Shown piece after piece: positions 25,437-33,025 of a stretch of 58,472 nucleotides of DNA. Under the pieces are notes generated by a model. That model searched no databases. It had not been told where the DNA came from and was given only the letters and a program-made list of their open reading frames with translations. How positions within the stretch are numbered: the stretch's first letter is position 1; every line of letters starts with the position of its first letter. The position numbers and the translations under genes are program-made. This DNA is from JAVBLW01 sp031553215 (GTDB taxonomy: Bacteria; Bacillota_I; Bacilli_A; Acholeplasmatales; Anaeroplasmataceae), in assembly GCA_031553215.1 (NCBI GenBank), contig JAVBLW010000015.1, positions 1 to 58,472 of the forward strand, read 5' to 3'.

Positions 25437-25694
25437 GTGAACGTTATATTATCTGTTATGAGCAAAGATTTTTTTGTTATTAGTACTATAATAATTATGT
25501 TGGTAAGTGCTATTTATATATTTATGTTTCCTTATATAGATTCTGAAAACAAAAAAATAAATGAAGATTTAAAAGAATTATATGAAGAATATAATCTAAG
25601 TAAACCTATTTCTAAGTTTAGCAGATTTTCTAAGATATTATTAATACTTACTATATTTTTTGCACTTTCAGTAATAATCGTCTTAAAAAAATAA
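25437..25694 (+). CDS. Small hypothetical membrane protein
   Basis: The 85-aa product has two hydrophobic helices (~13-30 and ~65-82) separated by a charged stretch with NKKINEDLKELYEEYNLSK. The start is taken as GTG 25437, because GAGG lies 8 nt upstream and the frame before it runs through the terminator of the SDR gene. The family is not recognised. It lies between two unrelated transcription units. Confidence 0.55.
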   Translation: MNVILSVMSKDFFVISTIIIMLVSAIYIFMFPYIDSENKKINEDLKELYEEYNLSKPISKFSRFSKILLILTIFFALSVIIVLKK

Positions 25695-25711
25695 AATAAC
25701 TAGTTTCCTAG

Positions 25712-27964
25712 TTATAATATTTCTTTATTAAAATGTCCTCTTGTATTTGTTTCTTCATTAAAACATTTTGTTCTATCATTAGAATAAAGTTTATTTTTAG
25801 TTAAATTTATTATATTCAATGATTCTTCATAATCTTCTAAAGTAAATTGTAGTCTAAATACATTAATGTTCTTAATTTGTTGTAATTCATCTAGCAAATT
25901 AAGAATTTTTCCATTTAAAATAGTAGTAGTACAATCATTATGAGAGATTATTGGGAAATGTCCATAATCATCTTCAATAATATATTGATTTTTCTTACAT
26001 TCTCCACAAAGATTATTTACTTTTAAAGGACAATAATTTGTAAACATTAAGTCTTGTCTTCCATAAACAATCATCTCTAAATTAGGATATCCATTATTTT
26101 CTCTATAATATGAATCAATCATATCATTAATTTGGTCCTTATTTATTTCGTGTGATATAGTAATTCTATTAACACCACTATTATGTAATAGATTGATAGC
26201 TTTAGAATTAACTACATTTAAAGAAAAATCGGTAGTCATTTCAGAGTGATTCTTGAAATAATGTACTCCGCCATATCCACCAACTAGGATAGGATTAGAA
26301 TTTTCAGAATAAGTGACTTTATTTCTACGATAGACATTGTCCTTATAATATATTATTTCAATATCAGAATCAGAAGCGGCTTTATATTGTTCAAAAGTAT
26401 TACAATAAACAGCTAATTTAGGGGTATCTTCAATATTGAATGAAATAGGTTTAATTGTATAAGTGTTATTTGGATTTTCTCTTCTTTTTAATCTAGTTTG
26501 ATTTAATTTATCAATTGCATTTCTTCTCAAATCATTAAGTATCTTAGAAGGAATAAAACTATTAGAATCACAATTTAATTCTAGATGACTTAAAAAGTAA
26601 GGAGTCTCATTTATTCTATTTAATTGTTCAAATACTTTATCATGGGTTGCAGGATTTTTTTCTGATTCCTGAATTAAGTATTCCGAAGTAACTGTTTCGT
26701 AAATATCTTCATATGAGATAGTTAAAGAAAGAGGTTCTCCTATTTTTCCATTCACAAAAAATGAAATAGGGAAACGTTTAAATTCTTTAGGATAAGTAGA
26801 ATCTAATTCTTGAATGAATTTAACATCCTTTGTTTTATAAACAATATCATCAACTTCTAAATGTTCTTTTAATTCAATGTAGCAAATAGTAGAAGAAGAA
26901 TTTATAAAATCTCCATCTTTATTTAAAAGTTTTATAACTGGCATATTAACTTCTTCATCTTTATTAGCTATTCTTATTTGATCTCCTTGATTTAGGGTAT
27001 CAGTTAAAGTAATTTGATATTTTCTTCCTTGGACCCTACTTATATAACCAATTTTATATCCATTATGATTAGGACGAATAGTATTGCTGATGTCTTTTTT
27101 ATCTTCACCTAAAATATATCCTTTTGTAAAAGTACGATTAAAAGTTTTTGTTAAATTTTTTTCTACTTCAGTAATATTATTTTTTCCGTCTAATAAATCA
27201 CGATAGCTTCTAATAATATTGGCAACATAAGAAGGTTCTTTCATTCGACCTTCAATTTTTAAACTGTCGATACCAATCAGATCTTTTATATAAGCAGTAG
27301 TATTTAAATCCTTCATACTTAAAATATAAGACTCTGAAATGGTAATATTATTTGTAGTATCAATTAATTTATATGGTTTACGGCAGCTACCAACGCAGCG
27401 ACCTCTATTTCCACTTCTATATCCAATAAGTCCACTCATTAAACAGTTTCCAGAATAAGAAACACATAAAGCTCCATGAACAAATATTTCAATTGGCATT
27501 AATCGAAGTTTTTTTATTTCCTTTATTCTCTCAATTGGTGTTTCTCTACCTAAAACAGCTCTTTTAACGCCAATTCCATCCACGAAATCGACTCCTTCAA
27601 TATCTTCAAGACCCATTTGAGTAGAAGCATGAGCTTCCATTAAAGGATATTTTTTTGCAACATAATCAATTAAAGCTAAATCTTGAATAATAATTCCATC
27701 TGCACCACTTGCATAAATGGCATCAATTTGTTCATAAGCTTCATTTAATTCATTTTCAAAAATAATAGTATTCATTGTAACATATATTTTTACATTTCTT
27801 AAGTGTGCATAGTCAACTAATTCAATTAGTTTATCTACATTAAAGTTATCTGCGTATGCACGTGCACCAAATTTTTCAAGTGCTAAATAAACAGCATCAC
27901 ATCCATTTGATACCGCTGCAATAAATGCATCATAATTCCCTGCTGGGGCTAAAAGTTCTGTCAT
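25712..27964 (-). CDS. U32-family protein with C-terminal DUF3656-like region (RlhA/YdcP-type)
   Basis: The 750-aa product starts MTELLAPAGNYDAFIAAVSNGCDAVY, the U32 N-terminus; the ATG at 27964 has AGGTG 6 nt upstream. The TIM-barrel part has KIYVTMNTIIF, GADGIIIQDLAL, EAHASTQMG and EIFVHGALCVSYSGNCLMSGLIGYRSGNRGRCVGSCRKPY with the four Cys typical of the iron-sulfur site. The long C-terminal part (~300-600) matches the two-domain members. Once called collagenases, such proteins include RNA-modifying hydroxylases that use prephenate-derived carbon and tRNA/rRNA substrates. An RNA-modification role is the best guess. It diverges from the pectinesterase gene with 95 nt between the two starts. 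Confidence 0.85.
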   Translation of the reverse strand: MTELLAPAGNYDAFIAAVSNGCDAVYLALEKFGARAYADNFNVDKLIELVDYAHLRNVKIYVTMNTIIFENELNEAYEQIDAIYASGADGIIIQDLALIDYVAKKYPLMEAHASTQMGLEDIEGVDFVDGIGVKRAVLGRETPIERIKEIKKLRLMPIEIFVHGALCVSYSGNCLMSGLIGYRSGNRGRCVGSCRKPYKLIDTTNNITISESYILSMKDLNTTAYIKDLIGIDSLKIEGRMKEPSYVANIIRSYRDLLDGKNNITEVEKNLTKTFNRTFTKGYILGEDKKDISNTIRPNHNGYKIGYISRVQGRKYQITLTDTLNQGDQIRIANKDEEVNMPVIKLLNKDGDFINSSSTICYIELKEHLEVDDIVYKTKDVKFIQELDSTYPKEFKRFPISFFVNGKIGEPLSLTISYEDIYETVTSEYLIQESEKNPATHDKVFEQLNRINETPYFLSHLELNCDSNSFIPSKILNDLRRNAIDKLNQTRLKRRENPNNTYTIKPISFNIEDTPKLAVYCNTFEQYKAASDSDIEIIYYKDNVYRRNKVTYSENSNPILVGGYGGVHYFKNHSEMTTDFSLNVVNSKAINLLHNSGVNRITISHEINKDQINDMIDSYYRENNGYPNLEMIVYGRQDLMFTNYCPLKVNNLCGECKKNQYIIEDDYGHFPIISHNDCTTTILNGKILNLLDELQQIKNINVFRLQFTLEDYEESLNIINLTKNKLYSNDRTKCFNEETNTRGHFNKEIL

Positions 27965-28059
27965 AAAATCACCTATGTTATTATAACACAATTTATCGTG
28001 ATTGTATATTTTTAAGATATATATTATAATATAGACAAGAGAAGTACGAGGTGATAGTT

Positions 28060-28965
28060 ATGGAGTGCATAGTTAGCAAAAAATACAAGGATGGGGAAAT
28101 TGTTGGTAATAGAATAGGTTTTTCTAATTTACAAAATTGTTTTAATGCTATTGAACCAGGATCAAGTGTTTATTTGTGTGGAGAACAATATTATGGGAAA
28201 TTCTCTTTGAATGTAAAAAACATAACATTACTTGGTACTGATGAAACATTAATAACTTATGATGCTTATCATGGCGAAAAAATTAGAGCATGTGATGGTG
28301 GAGATGGTGAAAAAGTTTACGGAACGACTGGAAGTGCTACTTTTACTTTAAAACCGAATGCAAGTGGGTTCAAATGTTTTAATGTGACATTTGAAAATTC
28401 ACATAAAAGGATACCTGAAATATCAAATCAAGCAGTAGCTTTTAAAACTGAAACATTTGGTGGGTTTTATGAAAATTGTAAATTTATAGGTAATCAAGAC
28501 ACGCTTTATGTTAATGAAGTAGATAATGTGTTTAAAGAATGCTATATAGTGGGTGATATAGATTTTATTTTTGGAAATGGGAATGCAATTTTTGATAGAT
28601 GCACAATAGAGATGAATTGTAGAAGTCATGTTTCATATATTACGGCTCCAAATACATATATTTCTTATAGCTATGGATTTTTATTCTATCAATGTAAAAT
28701 ATTGAAATCTGGTACTGAACCTGCATATTTAGGAAGACCTTGGTTTTCTTCTTCATGTCCAGAAAATGTTATGCCTAGATGTTTGTTTTACAAATGCGAT
28801 TTTCCAGAAGGACTTACACTAGAAATAATAAAAATGCATAAAGCTAATAGAGATGATCATGAAATGTATTATTATAAATGTAAAACTGTAAATGGATTGG
28901 TTTCTAATATAACAGACGAGAGACATATTGATTTCTACGAAAAAATTTATAAAGAATGGCAATAA
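28060..28965 (+). CDS. Pectinesterase (carbohydrate esterase family 8), apparently cytosolic
   Basis: The 301-aa right-handed beta-helix enzyme removes methyl groups from pectin. Family landmarks are intact: GYNVTF-like FNVTFENS, QAVAF, GNQDTLYVN (Gln and first catalytic Asp), GDIDFIFGNGNAIFDRC (second Asp) and LGRPW (substrate Arg and Trp). There is no signal peptide or membrane anchor at either possible start, so it probably acts inside the cell on imported methylated oligogalacturonates. The start at 28060 is favoured because GAGGTG is 8 nt upstream. Confidence 0.88.
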   Translation: MECIVSKKYKDGEIVGNRIGFSNLQNCFNAIEPGSSVYLCGEQYYGKFSLNVKNITLLGTDETLITYDAYHGEKIRACDGGDGEKVYGTTGSATFTLKPNASGFKCFNVTFENSHKRIPEISNQAVAFKTETFGGFYENCKFIGNQDTLYVNEVDNVFKECYIVGDIDFIFGNGNAIFDRCTIEMNCRSHVSYITAPNTYISYSYGFLFYQCKILKSGTEPAYLGRPWFSSSCPENVMPRCLFYKCDFPEGLTLEIIKMHKANRDDHEMYYYKCKTVNGLVSNITDERHIDFYEKIYKEWQ

Positions 28966-28984
28966 AAATTAGATTTAATATGAA

Positions 28985-29008
28985 GGCAAAGAAATTTGCC
29001 TTTTTTTT
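28985..29008 (+). terminator. Terminator after pectinesterase gene
   Basis: GGCAAA and TTTGCC pair across a GAAA-type loop and are followed by T8. Confidence 0.9.
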
Positions 29009-29017
29009 GTATATTTA

Positions 29018-29073
29018 TTGACAGAAAACATATAATTAAGTATAATAAGAATAAACAATTAAGCAATTGTTTA
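29018..29073 (+). promoter_or_regulatory. Metal-efflux promoter and perfect 9-4-9 operator
   Basis: TTGACA (29018-29023), a 17-nt spacer and TATAAT (29041-29046) form a consensus promoter. TAAACAATT (29052-29060) and AATTGTTTA (29065-29073) are a perfect inverted repeat with a 4-nt centre, placed on the transcription start. The size and position fit an ArsR/SmtB-family operator; such a regulator is encoded at 31859-32233. Confidence 0.85.
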
Positions 29074-29089
29074 ATCGTGAGGTGGAAAT

Positions 29090-29308
29090 ATGAAAAAAAT
29101 AATAAAATTTAGTGGAATTGATTGTGCAAATTGCTGCCAAAAATTAGAAAATAAATTGAAAAAGATAGAAGGCATAAAAGAAATACAATTAAGCTTTGCT
29201 ACATCAAAAATGCTGTTAGAATGTGAAGATAGTGATTATGATAAAGTTATTAATGATATAGTTGAAGTTAGTAAGAAAGTAGAAAAGGATGCGAAATTTC
29301 TTATATGA
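29090..29308 (+). CDS. Heavy-metal-associated (HMA) domain protein
   Basis: The 72-aa product is a free-standing HMA fold: MKKIIKFSGIDCANCCQKLENKLKKIEGI, with CxxC (CANC) plus an extra adjacent Cys, then a beta-alpha-beta core. It probably delivers metal to, or was split from the N-terminus of, the P-type ATPase that starts 4 nt before this gene ends. GAGGTGG precedes the ATG. First gene of the operator-controlled operon. Confidence 0.9.
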   Translation: MKKIIKFSGIDCANCCQKLENKLKKIEGIKEIQLSFATSKMLLECEDSDYDKVINDIVEVSKKVEKDAKFLI

Positions 29309-31149
29309 AAAAATTTATTGTTAGAATAACTTTATCGTTAATATTACTAATAACAGCACTTGTTAGTCCATTTAATGAAACAGTAAAAATCATTTTATAT
29401 GTAATAGCTTACGTAATAGCTGGATATGATATTGTTTTTAATGCCATAAGAAAAATCTTTAGAGGTGATTTTTTAGATGAGGATTTTTTAATGTCGATTG
29501 CTTCAATTGGAGCATTATGTATTGGTGAATATCCTGATGGTGTAGCCGTAATGGTATTTTTCCAAATTGGTGAAATGCTACAACATATTGCTGTAGAAAA
29601 ATCTAGGAAGTCAATTATGTCAATGATGGATCTTATGCCAGATGTCTGTAATGTGGTTAGAGATGGTAATATTGTAGAAGTACATCCTAGTGAAGTTGCA
29701 CTAGATGAAATTTTAATTGTTAAACCAGGTGAAAAAATTGCATTAGATGGAATAGTTATTGATGGCACTTCATCATTAGATACATCAAAGTTAACTGGTG
29801 AAACAGAATTAAGAGAAATATATAAAGATGATGTTGTATTAAGCGGAAGTGTAAATATTTCTTCGGTACTTAAAATAAAAGTAACTTCAATTTTTGAGGA
29901 ATCAACTGCCAATAAAATATTGGATTTAGTTGAAAATGCTACAATGTTAAAAGCAAAATCTGAGAATTTTATTACAAAATTTGCGAGGATTTATACACCA
30001 ATAGTAGTATTTCTAGCAATAATAGTTGCTTTTATTCCTCCATTAATTCTAGGATTTGATGCAAACTTTTCAAAATGGTTATATCGAGCACTAACATTTT
30101 TAGTTGTTAGTTGTCCTTGTGCACTTGTTATATCGGTTCCACTTAGCTTCTTTGCAGGAATTGGTGCAAGTGCAAAATATAATATTTTAATAAAGGGAAG
30201 TTCATATTTAGAAATCTTATCAAAGACTAAAACAATTGTTTTTGATAAAACTGGAACATTAACAAAGGGTAATTTTAAAGTTACTAAAGTAGAGGCATTT
30301 GATATTAGTAAAAAAGATTTATTATATTATGCATGTAGTGCAGAATATATGTCTAATCATCCAATTGCTAGTGCTCTAAAAGAAAATTATGATGGCGAAA
30401 TTAGTCCTGTTCTTAATATAGAAGATATCCCTGGACACGGAATAAAAGCTGTAGTTGATGGGAAAGAAGTATTATGTGGTAATCAAAAATTAATGACAAA
30501 ATTTTCAATAGATACTCCCGATATTTATGAAATTGGTACAGTTTTATATGTAGCTATAGATAATAAGTTTGTTGGATATATTCTTATTAATGATGAAATA
30601 AAAGAAGAAAGTTATGAATTAATTTCAAGCCTTAAATCGGTAAATATTAATAAAGTTATTATGCTAACTGGCGATAAAAAAGAAGTAGCTGATAATGTTG
30701 GTGAAAAACTTGGTATCGATGAAGTATATTCTGAACTTTTACCACAAGATAAATTTACAAAAATTAATGAGCTTATTGCTAATAAATCTAAGAATGAGTT
30801 ATTGGCGTTCGTAGGTGATGGAATAAATGATGCGCCAGCCTTAGCTTTAAGTGATGTAGGAATTTCTATGGGCTCAATTGGAAGTGATGCGGCTATAGAA
30901 GCTAGTGATGTAGTTTTAATGAATGATAATCCATTAAAAATCGTAACATTATTAAAGATAAGCAAGAAAACTATGAAAATAGTTAATCAAAATATAATAT
31001 TTTCAATTGGTATAAAGGTATTAGTTCTAATACTTAGTTTGTTTGGATTAGCAAATATGTGGTTAGCAATATTTGCAGATGTTGGGGTATGTATATTAGC
31101 TATATTAAATGCAATAAGAATTATCTTTATAAAATATGAAGAGAAGTGA
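29305..31149 (+). CDS. P1B-type heavy-metal-exporting ATPase (Zn/Cd/Pb-type)
   Basis: The 614-aa membrane pump has metal-path motif SCPCALVIS (~269-277), phosphorylation site DKTGTLTKG, SNHPIASAL (the P1B HP motif), MLTGDKKEVADNVG and VGDGINDAPAL. The CPC motif with the length and helix pattern fits Zn(II)/Cd(II)/Pb(II) exporters rather than copper pumps. There is no HMA domain in the protein itself; it is supplied by the preceding gene, which overlaps it by 4 nt. The stop TGA overlaps the next start. It gives metal resistance under control of the palindromic operator. Confidence 0.95.
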   Translation: MKKFIVRITLSLILLITALVSPFNETVKIILYVIAYVIAGYDIVFNAIRKIFRGDFLDEDFLMSIASIGALCIGEYPDGVAVMVFFQIGEMLQHIAVEKSRKSIMSMMDLMPDVCNVVRDGNIVEVHPSEVALDEILIVKPGEKIALDGIVIDGTSSLDTSKLTGETELREIYKDDVVLSGSVNISSVLKIKVTSIFEESTANKILDLVENATMLKAKSENFITKFARIYTPIVVFLAIIVAFIPPLILGFDANFSKWLYRALTFLVVSCPCALVISVPLSFFAGIGASAKYNILIKGSSYLEILSKTKTIVFDKTGTLTKGNFKVTKVEAFDISKKDLLYYACSAEYMSNHPIASALKENYDGEISPVLNIEDIPGHGIKAVVDGKEVLCGNQKLMTKFSIDTPDIYEIGTVLYVAIDNKFVGYILINDEIKEESYELISSLKSVNINKVIMLTGDKKEVADNVGEKLGIDEVYSELLPQDKFTKINELIANKSKNELLAFVGDGINDAPALALSDVGISMGSIGSDAAIEASDVVLMNDNPLKIVTLLKISKKTMKIVNQNIIFSIGIKVLVLILSLFGLANMWLAIFADVGVCILAILNAIRIIFIKYEEK

Positions 31150-31849
31150 TGAAGTTGTATTTAGAAGAAACAAAACTATTAGATTTTAATAATATTTTAA
31201 TTCAACAATTAATTACTGATAATAATTGGAGAAATTTAGATACTAGAGATCAAATATTAAATGTTTATAATTACGTTAGAGATGAAATCAAACTCGGATA
31301 TAATAAAAAAGATGAAATGAAATCATCAGAGGTATTAAAGGATCATTATGGCCAATGTAATACCAAAGGAATACTGTTGATGTCATTATTACGAGCATTA
31401 AATATTCCTTGTAGATTACATGGTTCTTATGTAGATAAGAAACTACAGTATGGAGCACTAAAAGGTTTGTTTTACAAATTAAGTCCTAATGAAATTCTGC
31501 ACTCATGGGTAGAAATATTCTATAATGATGAATGGTTAGCATTAGAAGGGGTAATTGTAGACAAACTATATTTAAATTCAGTCCAAAATAAAGTTTTATG
31601 TAAAGGATCATATTGTGGATATGCTATTGGACAAAGGATTTAGAAAATCCAAATATTGATTGGAATGAAAATAATACCTTTATTCAAAATGAAAGTGTAA
31701 TTAAGGATTTAGGCATATTTAATAGTCCAGATGAGTTTTATATTAAATATAGGCAAAAATTTAATGTCTTTAAGAATTTTATATATAAAAATGTAGTACG
31801 AAAAGTGATGAATAGAAATGTTAGAAAAATAAGAAAGGGTACCAAATAA
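31149..31849 (+). pseudogene. Transglutaminase-like (Cys-His-Asp) protein gene with a one-base frameshift
   Basis: The first frame (31149-31643) encodes a papain-like transglutaminase core: HYGQCNTKGILLMSLLRALNIPCR (catalytic Cys), HSWVEIFYNDEWLALEG (His) and VIVD (probable Asp). It ends early at CGYAIGQRI-stop. The +2 frame from ~31631 continues directly with TKDLENPNIDWNENNTF, then DLGIFNSPDEFYIKYRQ and ends KIRKGTK at 31849. Adding one base near 31630 (GG-N-ACA) would join them into one ~233-aa protein. It is a real pseudogene, a sequencing or assembly indel, or, less likely, programmed frameshifting. The start overlaps the ATPase stop (TGATG). The substrate and its link to metal export are unknown. 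Confidence 0.75.
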
Positions 31850-31862
31850 GGTACCCTTTTAC
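31836..31862. terminator. Bidirectional terminator between metal-efflux operon and arsR-type gene
   Basis: AAGGGTACC and GGTACCCTT form a 9-bp stem across AAATAA, with T-runs on both strands. Confidence 0.85.
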
Positions 31863-32233
31863 TTAACAATTTTTGTAGGACATTCTAGATAGAAAATATC
31901 ATCTATCATTTTATGAGCCAAAGTTGCATATTCAGAATCAGCTAATTTATAGAAAGTTTCTTTTCCTCTTTTTTCACTAGTAATTATTTTAGATTGTTTT
32001 AAAAATCTTAAATGGTGACTAACAGCAGGAGAACTCATTTCCACGCAAGCAGCAATATTTGTCACGCATTGTTCACTGTGGCATAAAAGCCATAGTATAC
32101 GTAATCTTGATGAATCAGATAATAAACTGAATATATCGCTTGCTCTCGTGGACTCATCAGTAGAAGGCATTGATTCTAATAAGCTATTTATTTCTTCTAA
32201 ATGGTCGTGTGCACATTCACATAAGTCTTTCAT
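31859..32233 (-). CDS. ArsR/SmtB-family metal-sensing repressor (CadC-like)
   Basis: The 124-aa winged-helix protein starts MKDLCECAHDHLEEI at 32233, with AGGAG 9 nt upstream. The recognition region is SEQCVTNIAACVEMSSPAVSHHLRFLKQSKIITSEKRGKETFYKL. The N-terminal CxC plus the Cys in the helix equivalent to ELCVCDL fit the thiol metal site of CadC-type sensors for Cd/Pb/Zn. It is convergent with the metal-efflux operon, whose promoter carries a matching-size palindrome. No copy of that palindrome is seen before its own start, so it is probably not autoregulated through the same site. Confidence 0.88.
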   Translation of the reverse strand: MKDLCECAHDHLEEINSLLESMPSTDESTRASDIFSLLSDSSRLRILWLLCHSEQCVTNIAACVEMSSPAVSHHLRFLKQSKIITSEKRGKETFYKLADSEYATLAHKMIDDIFYLECPTKIVK

Positions 32234-32346
32234 GATAATCACTCCTATAGATGTATTATATCATAAGCAGAGAAAAAATTAACAAAGAAAAAAATGATAT
32301 GAATTATGTGAAATTAAGTAAAAAACGTTTTCAATAAAAAAACTGT

Positions 32347-32401
32347 TTGAAAAAAATAAAGATAGGAATATAATGATATATGTGAGTCGACCGAACGGTC
32401 G
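32347..32401 (+). promoter_or_regulatory. Promoter and GC-rich palindromic operator of the TetR-ABC operon
   Basis: TTGAAA (32347-32352), a 16-nt spacer and TATAAT (32369-32374). CGACCGAACGGTCG (32388-32401) is a perfect 14-bp palindrome just after the start site. It is the only GC-rich island in this AT-rich intergenic region and has the form of many TetR-family operators, so it is probably autoregulated by the next gene. A 12/14 cre-like site lies at 32320-32333. Confidence 0.75.
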
Positions 32402-32431
32402 GACGGGATATTATTAGGTGGTGAATTTTTT

Positions 32432-33007
32432 TTGAAATCAACAAGCGAAATTATTTTAGATTGTGTAATATCTAAAATTAAAGATGGTGATATTTTAGAT
32501 ATCAGTATGAGCAAAATTGCTAATCTTGCTGATATTGGAAAGAGCACTATTTATGAATATTTTGATAGTAAAGAGGATATGGTTTATAGTGCAATTTGCA
32601 AACTGATTGATGATTATCTAAATAGATGGTTGTCTTGCAGTATGGAATTAGATTTCTATGATTGTTATTGTGAACATATGGAATCTGCACTTGACATAAG
32701 TGAGGAATGTGGAATATTTGAGAGTATATTCCGATCAACAAATATTAGTAGGATGAAAAATTCTAATTTTGATAAGTTTGTAGAATCTAAATTATTGATG
32801 ATGTATACAAGATTATTAAATATTTCAAACAAAGGTGTTGAAGAAGGTATATTAAATTATGGTTCTCAACCAAAAGAAAAGAAATTTATTATTCTTTCAT
32901 TATTACAAGGTGTATTGTTAAATTATATTGCTAAAAAAACAGATATATCTAAAGAAGAAATGATAAAGATGACTTATGATAGTATATTAAAGATTGTTAA
33001 TAATTAG
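32432..33007 (+). CDS. TetR/AcrR-family transcriptional regulator
   Basis: The 191-aa product has an N-terminal TetR helix-turn-helix: SEIILDCVISKIKDGDILDISMSKIANLADIGKSTIYEYFDSKEDMVYSAI (~4-55). A helical ligand-binding domain with several Cys follows. The start appears to be TTG at 32432, about 10 nt after AGGTGG; it lies at the end of a run of eight T residues, so a length error there would change the start. The gene precedes an ABC exporter by 18 nt and probably represses the operon through the palindrome upstream. Confidence 0.85.
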   Translation: MKSTSEIILDCVISKIKDGDILDISMSKIANLADIGKSTIYEYFDSKEDMVYSAICKLIDDYLNRWLSCSMELDFYDCYCEHMESALDISEECGIFESIFRSTNISRMKNSNFDKFVESKLLMMYTRLLNISNKGVEEGILNYGSQPKEKKFIILSLLQGVLLNYIAKKTDISKEEMIKMTYDSILKIVNN

Positions 33008-33025
33008 AGAAAGCAGGTAATGTGT

